Positions 1 through 10,585 of a DNA stretch of 64,000 nt are shown in pieces (the first letter of the stretch is position 1; each line of letters begins with the position of its first letter). The translations under genes and the position numbers were made by a program. Below the pieces are notes generated by a model. It ran no database searches. It was not told the origin of the DNA and was given only the letters and a program-made list of their open reading frames with translations. The stretch lies in the NCBI RefSeq assembly GCF_017591425.1, contig NW_024466512.1, positions 17,735,001-17,799,000 of the forward strand, given 5' to 3'. This DNA comes from Ochotona curzoniae. Taxonomy: Eukaryota > Chordata > Mammalia > Lagomorpha > Ochotonidae.

Positions 1-1124
1 CTCTTCTTCAAACCATGTTTATTGACAGCCACACCGAGGGATTCGAGTAACGGAGTTAGAGCTTAAGGGTGTAGCTTGTAATGGTTTGTGTAGCACCAGG
101 ATTTTTTTAATCTTATCAGCTGAACAAAACCAGTAATTCCTACACCTTCAATTCTTTTACTTGAGTCCCAGGACCATTTCTGAATCTATTACTCTAACTG
201 GATTGTGTGGAATCCATTTAATTGGCCAGGCATGGATAGTCTGTCAAACCTTGGGTTGGAAGAAGAGGAGTGATTTCTGTTGGAATGTCAAGTTTTGTTA
301 TTGGATGAATGGATGCCAGACACATACAATTGCTAAATCTGCCAGCCATGGACTTACATTAATATGTGAGTTGCCTTGATTTCCTCTAGGGACACAGCCC
401 CTGTTTCATCTTGGAGAAGAGGAGACCTCTTACCACCCGTGGAATGCTCGTGGCACATCGACGTGGTCGTTACGCTTTATCACGTTGTCACATAGTTGTA
501 ATTGGCATTTCTATTTCTTTTCACATCTTTCTCTTGCACAGAAATGAGTTTCTTGAAGACTGAGAAAAGTTCCTGTTCCTTGATCTCTTTTACTCCTGTA
601 TGCCTTCCACAGAGTTTTACTGTGTGTTCAATAATCAAACTGGTCATCATGGCACCAGCCCTAGGAGGTTTGGGTTAGGTGCCTTGTCTCCTGCATTTGT
701 GATTAAAAGAGATCTACCTGTTTTAGAATAAATTTATATCCCACTTGTAGATATTTCAAAGGCACAATTTAAATTTATATTTGTATTTGAATTTGTGTTT
801 GTATTTCATGTTAGAGATTTTAGGTATTTTACATGGGAAAGATAGGTGTTTCAAATTCATTACCTTGACCATATCTGTTTGAAGGGGGTTTCATATGATC
901 ATTGAAATTATTTACTGCTTATATATTCATAACAGGTGCTTGAGTTGAGGCATAAAAACAGTGTATCACCAAGCGGCCTGAAACTTGGTAGAGGGATATA
1001 CTATAGTGGGTCGCAAGTAACAACCACTGTGGTTTCATGAAACATTAATGGCTACACTGGAGTTTAATGGGTAACTGCTTCTAAAATTAGACCAAAGGGA
1101 CTTGTAAGAATTCACCGGTGGATC
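1..1124. other. Unannotated AT-rich DNA
   Basis: I see no gene and no repeat that I can name. The best open frame is 72 codons with no recognisable domain. A short T/G-rich low-complexity patch (TTTGTATTTGAATTTGTGTT-like) lies near 778-810. Confidence 0.5.
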
Positions 1125-1462
1125 GGGCCTGGCACAGTAACCTAGCAGCTGAAGTCTTCACCATGCACATGCCATAATCCCATATGGGTACTGGTTCATA
1201 TCCTGGCAGTCCTGCTTCCCCCATCCATCTCCCTGTTCGTGGCCTGGGCAAGCAGTCAAGGACAATCTGAAATCTTTGGGATTCTGCACCCATGTGGGAG
1301 ATCAGGAAGAGGCTCTGGACTCCTGGCTTTGAATCAGCTCAGCTCAGCTCAGCTCAGCTCTTGGGGGAGTGAATCAGTGAATGGAAGATCTTCCTCTCTG
1401 TTTCTACTTCTCTCTGCATATCTGACTTACCAATAAAAAAAAATAAATCTTGGAAAAAAAAA
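1125..1462 (+). repeat. CSINE (pika-type tRNA-derived SINE), full-length
   Basis: The copy begins GGGCCTGGCACAGTAACCTAGCAGCTGAAG, a diverged form of the CSINE head. It continues with the 'CCCATATGGGTACTGGTTC', 'GTGGCCTGGGCAAGCAGTCAAGGA', 'CACCCATGTGGGAGAT' and 'GAAGATCTTCCTCTCTGT' blocks in the family order. It ends in an AATAAA-containing A-rich tail. These elements derive from a tRNA, are transcribed by RNA polymerase III and are mobilised by L1 proteins. The flanks GGTGGATC and AGTGGGTC may be a decayed target-site duplication. Confidence 0.9.
1335..1360. repeat. (CAGCT)5 pentanucleotide microsatellite inside the SINE
   Basis: Five perfect CAGCT units replace the region where other copies read a single 'GGCTCAGC...' stretch, so the array arose within the SINE. 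Confidence 0.9.
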
Positions 1463-1742
1463 TTGCCAGTGGGTCAAAGAAATACCTCTTGATATGGACT
1501 GAATGGAGCGTAGGCTACTAAGAACTATGAGACACTCAATAGTAAGCAGATGTAAAATTATATCCTTCACTGATACAATTTTTATACCGATTATCTGCTT
1601 TTTTTGAAATGTCTGCTATCTACAGTTTCTGCTTTAATATGCGGAGTGTCTTGATTTCCTGTTTCACTCTGATTGACCTGTGAGTCCAATAGCATAAGAT
1701 AATCTTGAAACCTAATATTATAATTATAAAATTGCAAATAAT

Positions 1743-1942
1743 ATCAGGTGGTGGTTCCCCATCCCTGGGTATTGGGACATTTGGGAAGCTGAGTGTGGCT
1801 TCCTTCTTCATCTCTGTCCTCACTCTGGAGACAAGAAGAAATGGAGAATTAGGAAGCAGTGATTTCGCCTACTTTTCCCTAATCCTTGATCCTTCCTACC
1901 CTGGTCAACCCTATAATCACCATCAAATAAAAAATATTAAAA
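1743..1942 (+). mobile_element. 5'-truncated L1-like 3' end, flanked by a 26-bp target-site duplication
   Basis: This 200-bp piece contains 'GGTTCCCCATCCCTGGGTATTGGG', 'TTTTCCCTAATCCTTGATCCTTC' and 'CCTGGTCAACCCTATAATCACCATCAAATAA'. The same blocks occur at 36060-36260 on this strand and at 13982-14401 and 34590-35080 on the other strand. A perfect 26-bp direct repeat flanks it (1717-1742 and 1943-1968), the signature of target-primed reverse transcription. Different copies start at different points but share the 3' end, as expected for a LINE rather than a SINE. Assignment to a lagomorph L1 3' UTR is inference. Confidence 0.8.
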
Positions 1943-1968
1943 ATTATAATTATAAAATTGCAAATAAT

Positions 1969-4900
1969 GTTGAAATGTTCCATTCTTTGGGCTAGTTAGT
2001 AACCATGTCTGAACATACTGCAAAATGATTTGAATGCATGGCACATTATGTATTATACAAATCAGAATTTAGTATTATAATAACGTATGTAGATGTGATA
2101 TTTTGTCCGTTTCTGCTTCCGACATTTTATTAAGTAGATTTTGAAACATATTGCTAGGTTAAAATTTTTACCAAAGATTATAATATTTGGTTTTGCAAAT
2201 GTCTTTTGAGTGTAAGGCTGACAAAAGAACAAATAATACTATAATCCTTCACTCTTGATCATTTTCTTGGTTTTAAAGAAATACAGCAACAGAAAAATTG
2301 TACTTAATTTGTGTATGCTTGTAAAGGATTATTCAGAGTGGGGATTGGGTGAAAGGAGCCCCATGCAGCGTGGCAGCCACAGTGGGTACCTGACCTAGGT
2401 TGGACCTAATGCTTGGGGCTAAGGCCATGACCACCGCTGCCATGCTGTGAGCAAGTCCTGAGTGTTCCCAGGGCCGAGAGACTTCTTCCCTCAGGGAATC
2501 TTGGGAACTGGATTAGGCCCCTGGCTCTGCCTTGCCACCACCACCTTCTTCACTGTGTCCCAGCGTGTTGAAAAGAGGTGACGGAAATCTCGGTTTGAGT
2601 AACGAAGGCCCCTTTGCCTCCTTCTGTTAGGCAGCATACTCAGAGTTTCATAATTTCTTTTGTATTATCCATGTCAGATTCCTAGTAGTGATCAACTTCT
2701 CTTTGGAAGGGGAGGGAGATTGTGCAAGGCAACAAGAACCTAAGAAACACTGCCAGGATGATCACTTACCCACAGATAAATAAATGAGATTTACCAATCA
2801 AACAATACTCCTTTATATGATTTACTATCTTATAACAATTTTAATTGATAATTTTGGCAAGGAGCGAGGCATTTTTATTTCGTATTCTCAAATCCACTGT
2901 GAAGCCGAAGAATCTGTTTTACACTTTGATACAGGCAGATTCCGAGGCCAAAGATTCAAGAAGTTTATTAGGGAAGTGAGGAAATGCCTGAGACAAAGAT
3001 GCAGTACTACTGAACATGGCCCCAGGACTGCCCAGCAGAGGAGTTGAAGGAGTCTCTCAACTGGACAGAACTCTAGTTAGTTACTTTGCAAAATGGCTTT
3101 ATAACACACCCCTCATCTACCTCATGACTAATAACTCTAAGTCATATCTGGGGCTCCTCTTGATAGCTATGAATTCCCGGACACATCACTTCATTGCACA
3201 AAGGCAAAGGGATTTGGGAAGCCAGGGAGAGACACAAAACAAGCATATTCATGCAGTAACAGTTGACATTCTAGCCAGTGAACTTTGAAACCTGGAGAGG
3301 GGGAGGTTGTATGTATAGAACCCAACAGTGCCTGTAGTGGACTTCATTAGGATGGAATGGACATAAGACAGGAGCTAAAGGGGTCTACCATGAGATCTCC
3401 CGAATACTCCCTGTGTGGCTAATAGACACTTTTAAGTGATTATAACATGAATGTCTGCCTTACAGAAGCTGTATTTAAAAATGGGAAAAAAATTTACGAA
3501 GTTAAATTGATATTCCTATATAGCTAATAGTGAATACTTAGCAGTATGGCATCATATAATTTTCTGTATTTTCCTGCATCCAAAAATCAAAAGTGTGTTA
3601 TAACTTATTGTTACCACAGAAGTCGACTCTAATTTTGGCTATGTCAATGGAAATCTATTATCTCTGATCAAAATGCTTAGCCTCTTGCCTTCAGGTTTCT
3701 AACACATTACAGCTTATTTTACACCTAGCAGATCCGACAATTAAAGGAACAATGTTCATAGAACATTGGCAAAGTTGCTGTTACATAGCTGACATACAAT
3801 GCTAGCTTCCAACACCATTTTCAATGCAAGGTAGATCATGCCTTAAATAAACAATCTCCTTTTATGTCTTATCCACACTTCTGATTCTACCTGTTAACGA
3901 AAGAAATCTAGACTAAATACACAGAACTCCAATAGAGCAATAGAATAGGGATACCACCAAACACACTTCTGATTTTTAGCACCTGTTTAATCCAAACTAT
4001 ACATCATACAATTTCGGAAGCTTTGAAGGAAGTGAACACGTTTAGGTAGCATCTTCATGTTAAGATATTTTCAGGCTAGGAATATTAATGAATATGCAGA
4101 TCAAACTTACTCTTTGCAAGTAAACTGGCCTTTCTGTTATGATACTATCCAAGGGGTTTCAACAAATTTTAATCTTCTCCAGCGGATTTCTGTTATTTCT
4201 GGATTTTTCTCCTGTTGGATTGGTTTGTTGCTCAAGGTAGGACCATGTTTAGTAATCTTCATATTATTTCACTTTCTTCCACCTTTCAATCTCTAGTCAA
4301 CTCTGTGTTTTTGATGTCCAGAAATCATTGGCTGCATAGCATTTTCTTTATATTCATTCAAAAAAATATTTGTAACTATTTTTCAAAGAAAGGAAAGCAT
4401 TGCTTTGGATTTATTTATTTACTTTTATCAATGGAAAGTCATGATATGTGGTCATCTATCTGTGATATAAAAAAGAAAAGTTTCCAAAGAAAATTCATCC
4501 AAACTTGAGGATCTGGGCCATTTTCCACAATTGAACAATTGTGACCACTTCAAATCCAGTCCCAATTTGACACGAGTTTTGTCTTTTCAAATAAAAGGAA
4601 CTTTTGAGGTCTGTTTTAAATGGTTGAAGGTCACCAATTTTCAGGGATGTCATCAACACTCTCAGTGTTAACTGGTAAAGATAGGTCTGAGATGTGAAAG
4701 CAGATTTCTGTTCTGGAAAACCTGCATCCTGAAATGACCTATGAAGGCTTTAGCTAAGAGAGTAATAAAAAGATCATGATTGTATAACTCAGAGGAATTC
4801 TTATTATCTCAGCATGTAGTCTAATCGACAACAAATTCAACTATATGAGGATTAGCATAGTGTAATGAGGCAAGACGCAAGGAACCAGAAAAGCAAAAAG

Positions 4901-6424
4901 ATGCCAGTGAAAGTATTCTACTGTTAGGCGGAAAGATCAGGGCGGACTGTAAGTGAACAGTTGGAGAATTGATGTCAAGCAGATGCCATATCTTCTTACA
5001 ATCAATCTTGTCCTTAATAGAGAACTCCTCGGAGGCAGGAGTGTCATAAAAACTAAGAAGATGTTTCATCTGTGTTTCTTTGGGTGTCAGAATATTTTCT
5101 TACTTAACTCAGACAACTTTAGTGCTAATAGGACTTCTTTGAAAGAAAAGTTACATTCCTTTTGCAAATGAATCAGTAATAATGCCAAGTTGTCAGAATT
5201 TTAAAACCCATAAGGAAAGATGGAAGACATTAACTTCACAATTACAGGAATTGGAGTGACATCACCGGGTGCTAATTACATCTTTACAATTGAAGACAAG
5301 GCTTGTTAAAATTTATTTAGTTGGATTTAACACAGAATCCAAGAGTTAGGGAAATGGGAATGAAGTGTTGTATTAAGTACGGTTATTAAGAAAAGTTGAT
5401 TGCTGTTCATGAGGAATCTCCATAAAATAGGCAGAGGGAGGCAATGATCAATTTTGAATGAGAAACAATTCGGTAATGTTCCAGGAGGAATATGGGGACT
5501 TGCAATGTGCTTTGGAGATATATAATGAGAAATGCATTGGTACTTCAAGGCAAGTGTATTCCTTCCTTTGAATAACAATATCCGTCTCAACTGGGTTCTT
5601 GGAATACTCTAATCCAAATGTTTTCTTGCTTGAGCACTTGCTCTGCTGAGGTCCTCCTCAGTGATGAAGAGGGGGCGAGTGTGAGATTGACACGTGTTGT
5701 TCTTTTAATCAGTGCTGTCCTCAAGAGGAAATGTCATGTTAATATCCATCTTATCATGCTACAATCCATCTTTTCAAGAAAGCGAATGAGTTAAGTGGTC
5801 ATTGTGTTGTTTGTAGAATATGATAGTTGTTCTGTGGTATTCTCATTAGATATTTCTTTGTGATTATTTAGTGTGCACACGTATTCAGCATGATGCCCGA
5901 AGAAAAAAAAACCTCAAAAATCCTGCTGCGAGCAGTGACAGCAGAGGCTAGGAAATGAAGTCAAAAGTATTTCCACTGTCAGTGTATCTAATACTTCATG
6001 GTGTTTCTTCTTAATTTTGAGGATAAAGTGTCACAATTCCTTATATCAAGTACATTCAATCTTGGAGAAAAACACATGTGGCAGTCAGCTTTCTGGTGGC
6101 TATCTCTGTGATGGAGTAGAGAGAGGTGCATCCCCACAGATTCCACAGGCGGGATAAAGTACTCTAAGCAGCGGGACCCTCACTGGCTTGCCTATTTTTA
6201 GATTATGAACAGGAGACCATTTTCTTCTGTGAGCCCAGAGTGAGCATGCCATTTTTTAAAAAAATTTCATCGCATCAGGGACTTAACTCTTGCACACTGA
6301 CTGAAGTAGAGCTTGCGTGTCTTCAAAACCAGCAATGTTCAAATGTGTTTGGTAGTGGAGGATCAGAACCATGAGTTTTCTGATTTAAAAACTCATTTCA
6401 GCATTCGCTGTTTGAATAACTTCC
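1969..6424. other. Unannotated DNA, mostly AT-rich
   Basis: I see no gene and no repeat that I can name. A relatively GC-rich block at about 2340-2630 (CAGCGTGGCAGCCACAGTGG, then CCACCACCACC) is unassigned. A small palindrome, CACAATTGAACAATTGTG, lies at 4526-4543. Open frames (up to 97 codons, 4215-4508) have no recognisable domains. Confidence 0.4.
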
Positions 6425-6605
6425 GAAGAGTTACTTAAAGATCTCTGACGCTGTTCACCTGGGAAATGGGAATGGCAGTTACAACCCTGCCATCGTGCTG
6501 TCCTGAAAGGGTTATACATGCTAATGCAGCATGCTTGTCGGAAGTGCCACATTGTACACTCCCAGTAAGTGCTAGCTATTTTAATTGCTATTATCATTAT
6601 CCCTT
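6425..6605 (+). repeat. MIR, sense copy
   Basis: Ordered matches to the 3' half of MIR: 'ACCTGGGAAATGGGAATGGCAGT' corresponds to the TGTAAAATGGGGATAA region. 'GTACACTCCCAGTAAGTGCTAGCTATTTTAATTGCTATTATCATTAT' corresponds to the GGCACACAGTAAGCGCTCAATAAATGTTAG end. This is an ancient tRNA-derived SINE present before the placental radiation. Confidence 0.65.
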
Positions 6606-6846
6606 TAGATAAAAAGAATTACATCTTTTCTTTGAAAAACAATGTTGCCTTGTCTCACGGAATATAAAGTATTAGCCACTAGATTCTTCATGATTATTTC
6701 TAATTTACAGGACTGCTTCTTAGATGCTGTAACACAGTTGTCACAATCACTCCAGGAGACAGAGAAGGTGGCTTAAATTATTTTTCACATTATGGGTGAT
6801 ACAATGGAGGCCAGAAACTAAGCAAATTGTCCAAGCCATTTCATTT

Positions 6847-7162
6847 CTTTTCAGATTTATTTATTTTTATTGTAAAATAAGATATACAGAGAGGAAGATC
6901 TTCCATCTGCTGATTTACTCCTCAAGTGACCACGATAGTTGGAGCTGAACCAATCTGAAGCCAGGAGCCAGGAGTCTCTTCTGGGTCTTCCACATGGGTG
7001 CAGGGTTCCAAAACCTTGGGCCAACCTCAACTGCTTTCCCAGGACACAAGCAGGGAGCTGGATGGGAAACGCAGCTGCCAGGGTTAGAAGCGGCAACCAC
7101 ATGGAGTTCTAGCACATTCGAGGCGAGGATTTTAGCCACTAGGCTACTATGCTGGGCCCAGT
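6847..7162 (-). repeat. CSINE, full-length, with 10-bp target-site duplication
   Basis: The reverse strand reads as a complete CSINE. On the plus strand the A-tail complement is at 6847-6890, 'GAGAGGAAGATCTTCCATCTG' follows, 'TTTCCCAGGACACAAGCAGGGAGCTGGATGGGAA' is central, and the head complement 'GCCACTAGGCTACTATGCTGGGCCC' closes it. CATTTCATTT flanks both sides (6837-6846 and 7163-7172). Confidence 0.95.
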
Positions 7163-7172
7163 CATTTCATTT

Positions 7173-9789
7173 TCATGGTTGAGAAGCAGAATTTGCAATT
7201 AAAGTCTTGTAAATATTTTACGACGATTTCCAGAATTCCTTCAAATATGAGATAAAGTTAGCAAGCTGGAAATCACTCATTAAAGATACCCCACACCCCA
7301 CTGCCCCCCGTAGTAATTACAGGGTTATATACTGTGTTGGAACCTACTAAGTCATTTGAGTCCTGGGTCTTGATAGGCTGCTGAGAGAATTGGACCCATG
7401 TGCTACAGCTTTCTTGGTTTATGGAAAGCCATGTGTTTTATATACACACTAAAGTGATTGTTTTGCCGATAACACTGATGTTAGTTGCTGTTGTGATAAA
7501 ACCATAGCATGCCTCAGAGTCACTGGTAACTGCTGAGGGATGATGCCAGCTAGAGAACCTTAAGAAATGTGTTCAGCCTAATTTCCAATGTCATGGTTCT
7601 TCTTAATAGCATGAATTAAAATGCTGCAGCCCTTTTGCAAAGGTTTATTAAACTGTCAGAGGCATATCTATGAATAATAATGAAGCCAAGGAGATCATAT
7701 TACCTGCAGCTAAAAGAGCATATTGAAGAGCTTGCCTTGCCCTCAATTTTATCTTGTAGAATATAATCAGCTACAGCAGAAGCCCTCCTCCTACCTCCTT
7801 CTTGTTGCCTTGTAATCTGTTAACAGTAGTGTCCTGTAACCAAACAAATTGCGTTAGATTATCACCCATCACGTGACAGAAGCAAGGCCAGGTTGCTTCA
7901 ATTCCTCCAGCAGCTCAAATGTGTGATCTCCAGCAATAGACATTTGAAGAGTGATGCCAGATACGCTGACAGAGCAAGCCAATTGACAGTGTACCGTGTC
8001 AGGGTCTCAAGGCTCTGTGAGAGGGTGCGTGCATCCCTATGTACCTTTAAATAAAATACAACTACTTGCAGCACTCAGCTGTAATGAGATGGACCCCACG
8101 GATGCTCTCTGTGTGGTCGCAGGGACACCACATTGTGGGAACTCGCAGAGAAGACTAGTCGTTTATATTTGGCCATTGCAGTCCTCTGTTATTTATCTGG
8201 ACTTGGCTTTATTATATTTATTTAGACTCTGGGTAGCGCCTTCCAATACATGAATAAAGTGGACTTTTCCTGTGCGAATTTATGGCTTCCCTGGAGAAGG
8301 TAAACCACAGATATTGTGTAAAGATATTTTAGGACTCATAAGCCAAACAGGTGTTAAACTGAGCATAGCAAGGAAGTGTATGTAGATGACAAAGGGAATA
8401 AATATTTGGAAAGAAAAAAAAAAAGGCTATTTTGGATGAAGTGAGTTTGGTCAAAGGCGGCATGGAATCAATTTCATTCTGACCACCTAACTTGGAGAAA
8501 ACAGTGTGCTGTTCAGCTGTCCATACTGGTTGAGGGGAGGGTATAGATGTGTTCAAACTGAAGTTCAAGTTCTTCAATTTCTTGAATAGAATTACATTAT
8601 CTACACTCATGTCTTTGTCTAAAGTGAGTGATGTGTTCTGCCTTCACTTTAGTCTTGACTATGTGACTTCCTTATACAAATGGATTGTGGAGATGATGGG
8701 ACCAAGAGCTTGTCAAAACAGACATGCTTCAAGTTGGCATGACACTAATTTAATCATGCATGTATTTGTGTCAGACCTCAACTTCCAATACCCGGGTCTG
8801 TTAAAGCCTATACCTTATGTTTTATCAGGAGAGTTCGCAATCAAGGCACTTCAGCAAATCTTTCTTCAGTGACACTGGAGGATATTGGCCACACAGGATG
8901 GAGTCCTGGTCCATTCCTGTTGGTAGTGATTGGGAAGCTTCCAGGGAGGAATGGTGTTCATGTAGCATGGCTCACTATTGCCTCAGTAAGATGGGCTTCC
9001 ATGAACTCACACTTCTCATTTCTGGAGGACCTGGTGACTGAGACTGACTAGGAATAAGAGCAGCATGAGGATGCCTCAATGCCGTGACCCCAGATTTCCA
9101 ACTATCTGCAAGTATCCTTCGTTCTTGTTCAGCTGTGTTAAAGCTGCTTATGACAGGGGATGCTTTTCAAGCCATTGATCTATGGACTGAGTAGATTTAA
9201 ATCTAAGGTCTTGATTTTCAGATACCTGTTGCAACAAACAGTGATTATAAGATGTGAATGCATAGATACATCTACATAAATAGGGAAGTAGGGGTACAAA
9301 TTTGACAATATTATAAAGAAATTTTCTGCACTTAATGAAAGACAAGATAGCAAGAAGTTCAAATTTATAAAATATTGAAATATATTAGTCTACTTAAACA
9401 CAAAGAATTTTGGCATGAATCCAAGGAAACAATGGTGAATTTAAATACAATTTCAAAGAAGCAATATAGTTATCTAAGCTTATAGAAATATTCCAAATAA
9501 GTCATTAACTCTAATAGTCCAGATTCAAATATCAAATTATTCACCTGTTACCAAATTTGTAAAGCCATATTAAGTTATATGTATTGTGAACAACGTTAGT
9601 AACAGGATGCCATGTGTTCATAAATTTTGGAAGTGTGACTGTAAGAACTTATTAGGCAATCATCTCAAACTACTCATATTTCCTAGTAATTATGAAATTA
9701 GAGATGTATACAAATACATGTATATTACAGTTCTCAAAGTTGAAAACAATGTCAAGGTGTAACCAAGCAAAAGAGTTACCACTACAGTT
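7173..9789. other. Unannotated DNA
   Basis: I see no gene and no nameable repeat in this stretch. The block at about 7620-8010 has balanced composition and no repeat signature; it is listed as a possible conserved element. The longest open frame (107 codons, 8549-8872) has no recognisable domain. Confidence 0.45.
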
Positions 9790-10195
9790 TCCCAGGGTTA
9801 CTGAGTCAAATCACCACTGCTTAGTGGTTCAAAACCACAGAAATTCACAGTCTGTCTGTGAGGTTCTGACAGGGCCCCACACCTCCAAGGGTTCAGGGGG
9901 CCACCCTGCTTTGCTGTTCCAGGTTCTGGTTGCTGTCCTCATTCCCTGACTTGTGACTCATCACTTCAGCATTCTGTGTGAGCCATTGCCTTTTGCTCTC
10001 TGTTGTCTCTTCTGATCAAATGCTTAGTATTGGATTTAGGATCTCAGATATCTTTTCTCAACGCCATTAACTTAATTGGTCCTGTAAAGGCCTCTTTTCC
10101 AGATATGGCAATATTCGGAATATTCAGAGATTTGCATAAAGACATAGATTTTTGAGGGCTGCCATTTAGCCCACAATAGAGTAGTAGTTATTGGT
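9790..10195 (-). repeat. MLT1-like LTR (ERVL-MaLR), antisense
   Basis: The plus strand shows the order seen in antisense MLT1 LTRs. 'GGTTCAAAACCACAGAAATTCACAGTCTG' corresponds to AACAACAGAAATTTATT-CACAGTTCTGGAGGC. Further on, 'TTAACTTAATTGGTCCTGTAAAGGCCTCTTTTCCAGATATGG' matches, then '..GAGGGCTGCCATTTAGCCCACAATAGAG'. The copy is strongly diverged and no internal retroviral sequence is visible. The family name is from memory of the consensus pattern. Confidence 0.55.
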
Positions 10196-10261
10196 CCAAA
10201 ATGGTATCACTTATGGTTTTTTGACTTTAGAATGGCTTAAAAGTGATATGCATCCAACAGA

Positions 10262-10585
10262 AACCTGATTTTATTTTGAAAGCTTTCAATTTATTTGAAA
10301 GACAGGGGGACAGGTAGACACATTCCGCAATGGCCTGCAACAGTGTGGCTGGGCCAAGGTGAAGTCAGTAGCCTTCACCTACAGTGGGGTTTTCCACGTG
10401 AATGACAGAGGCTGACACCCTTGAACCAGTGCCTACTTCCCCTCAGGAGGCAGTGTTCGGCAGCTGGACTGGAATCAGGGTAGCCAGGACTCAGACTGGC
10501 ACTCTGATGTTGGAAGTGGGCATCCCAAGGGGTGGCTTCACTCACATTGCCACAATGGCTGCACACAAAGTTGCTTCCACTCCAG
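10262..10585 (-). repeat. Older rabbit-type CSINE, antisense
   Basis: 'TTATTTGAAAGACAGGGGGACAGGTAGACA' is the complement of the CSINE 3' region. 'CTTCCCCTCAGGAGGCAGTGTTCGGCAGCTGGACTGGAATCAGGGTAGCCAGGACTCAGACTGGCACTCTGATGTTGGAAGTGGGCATCCCAAGG' follows the family body back to the tRNA-like head. Its divergence from the young copies marks it as an old lagomorph insertion. Confidence 0.85.

Noticed and set aside
4526..4543. Small palindrome CACAATTGAACAATTGTG as a regulatory site
   Set aside because: Eight-base arms in AT-rich DNA are expected by chance in a window this size.
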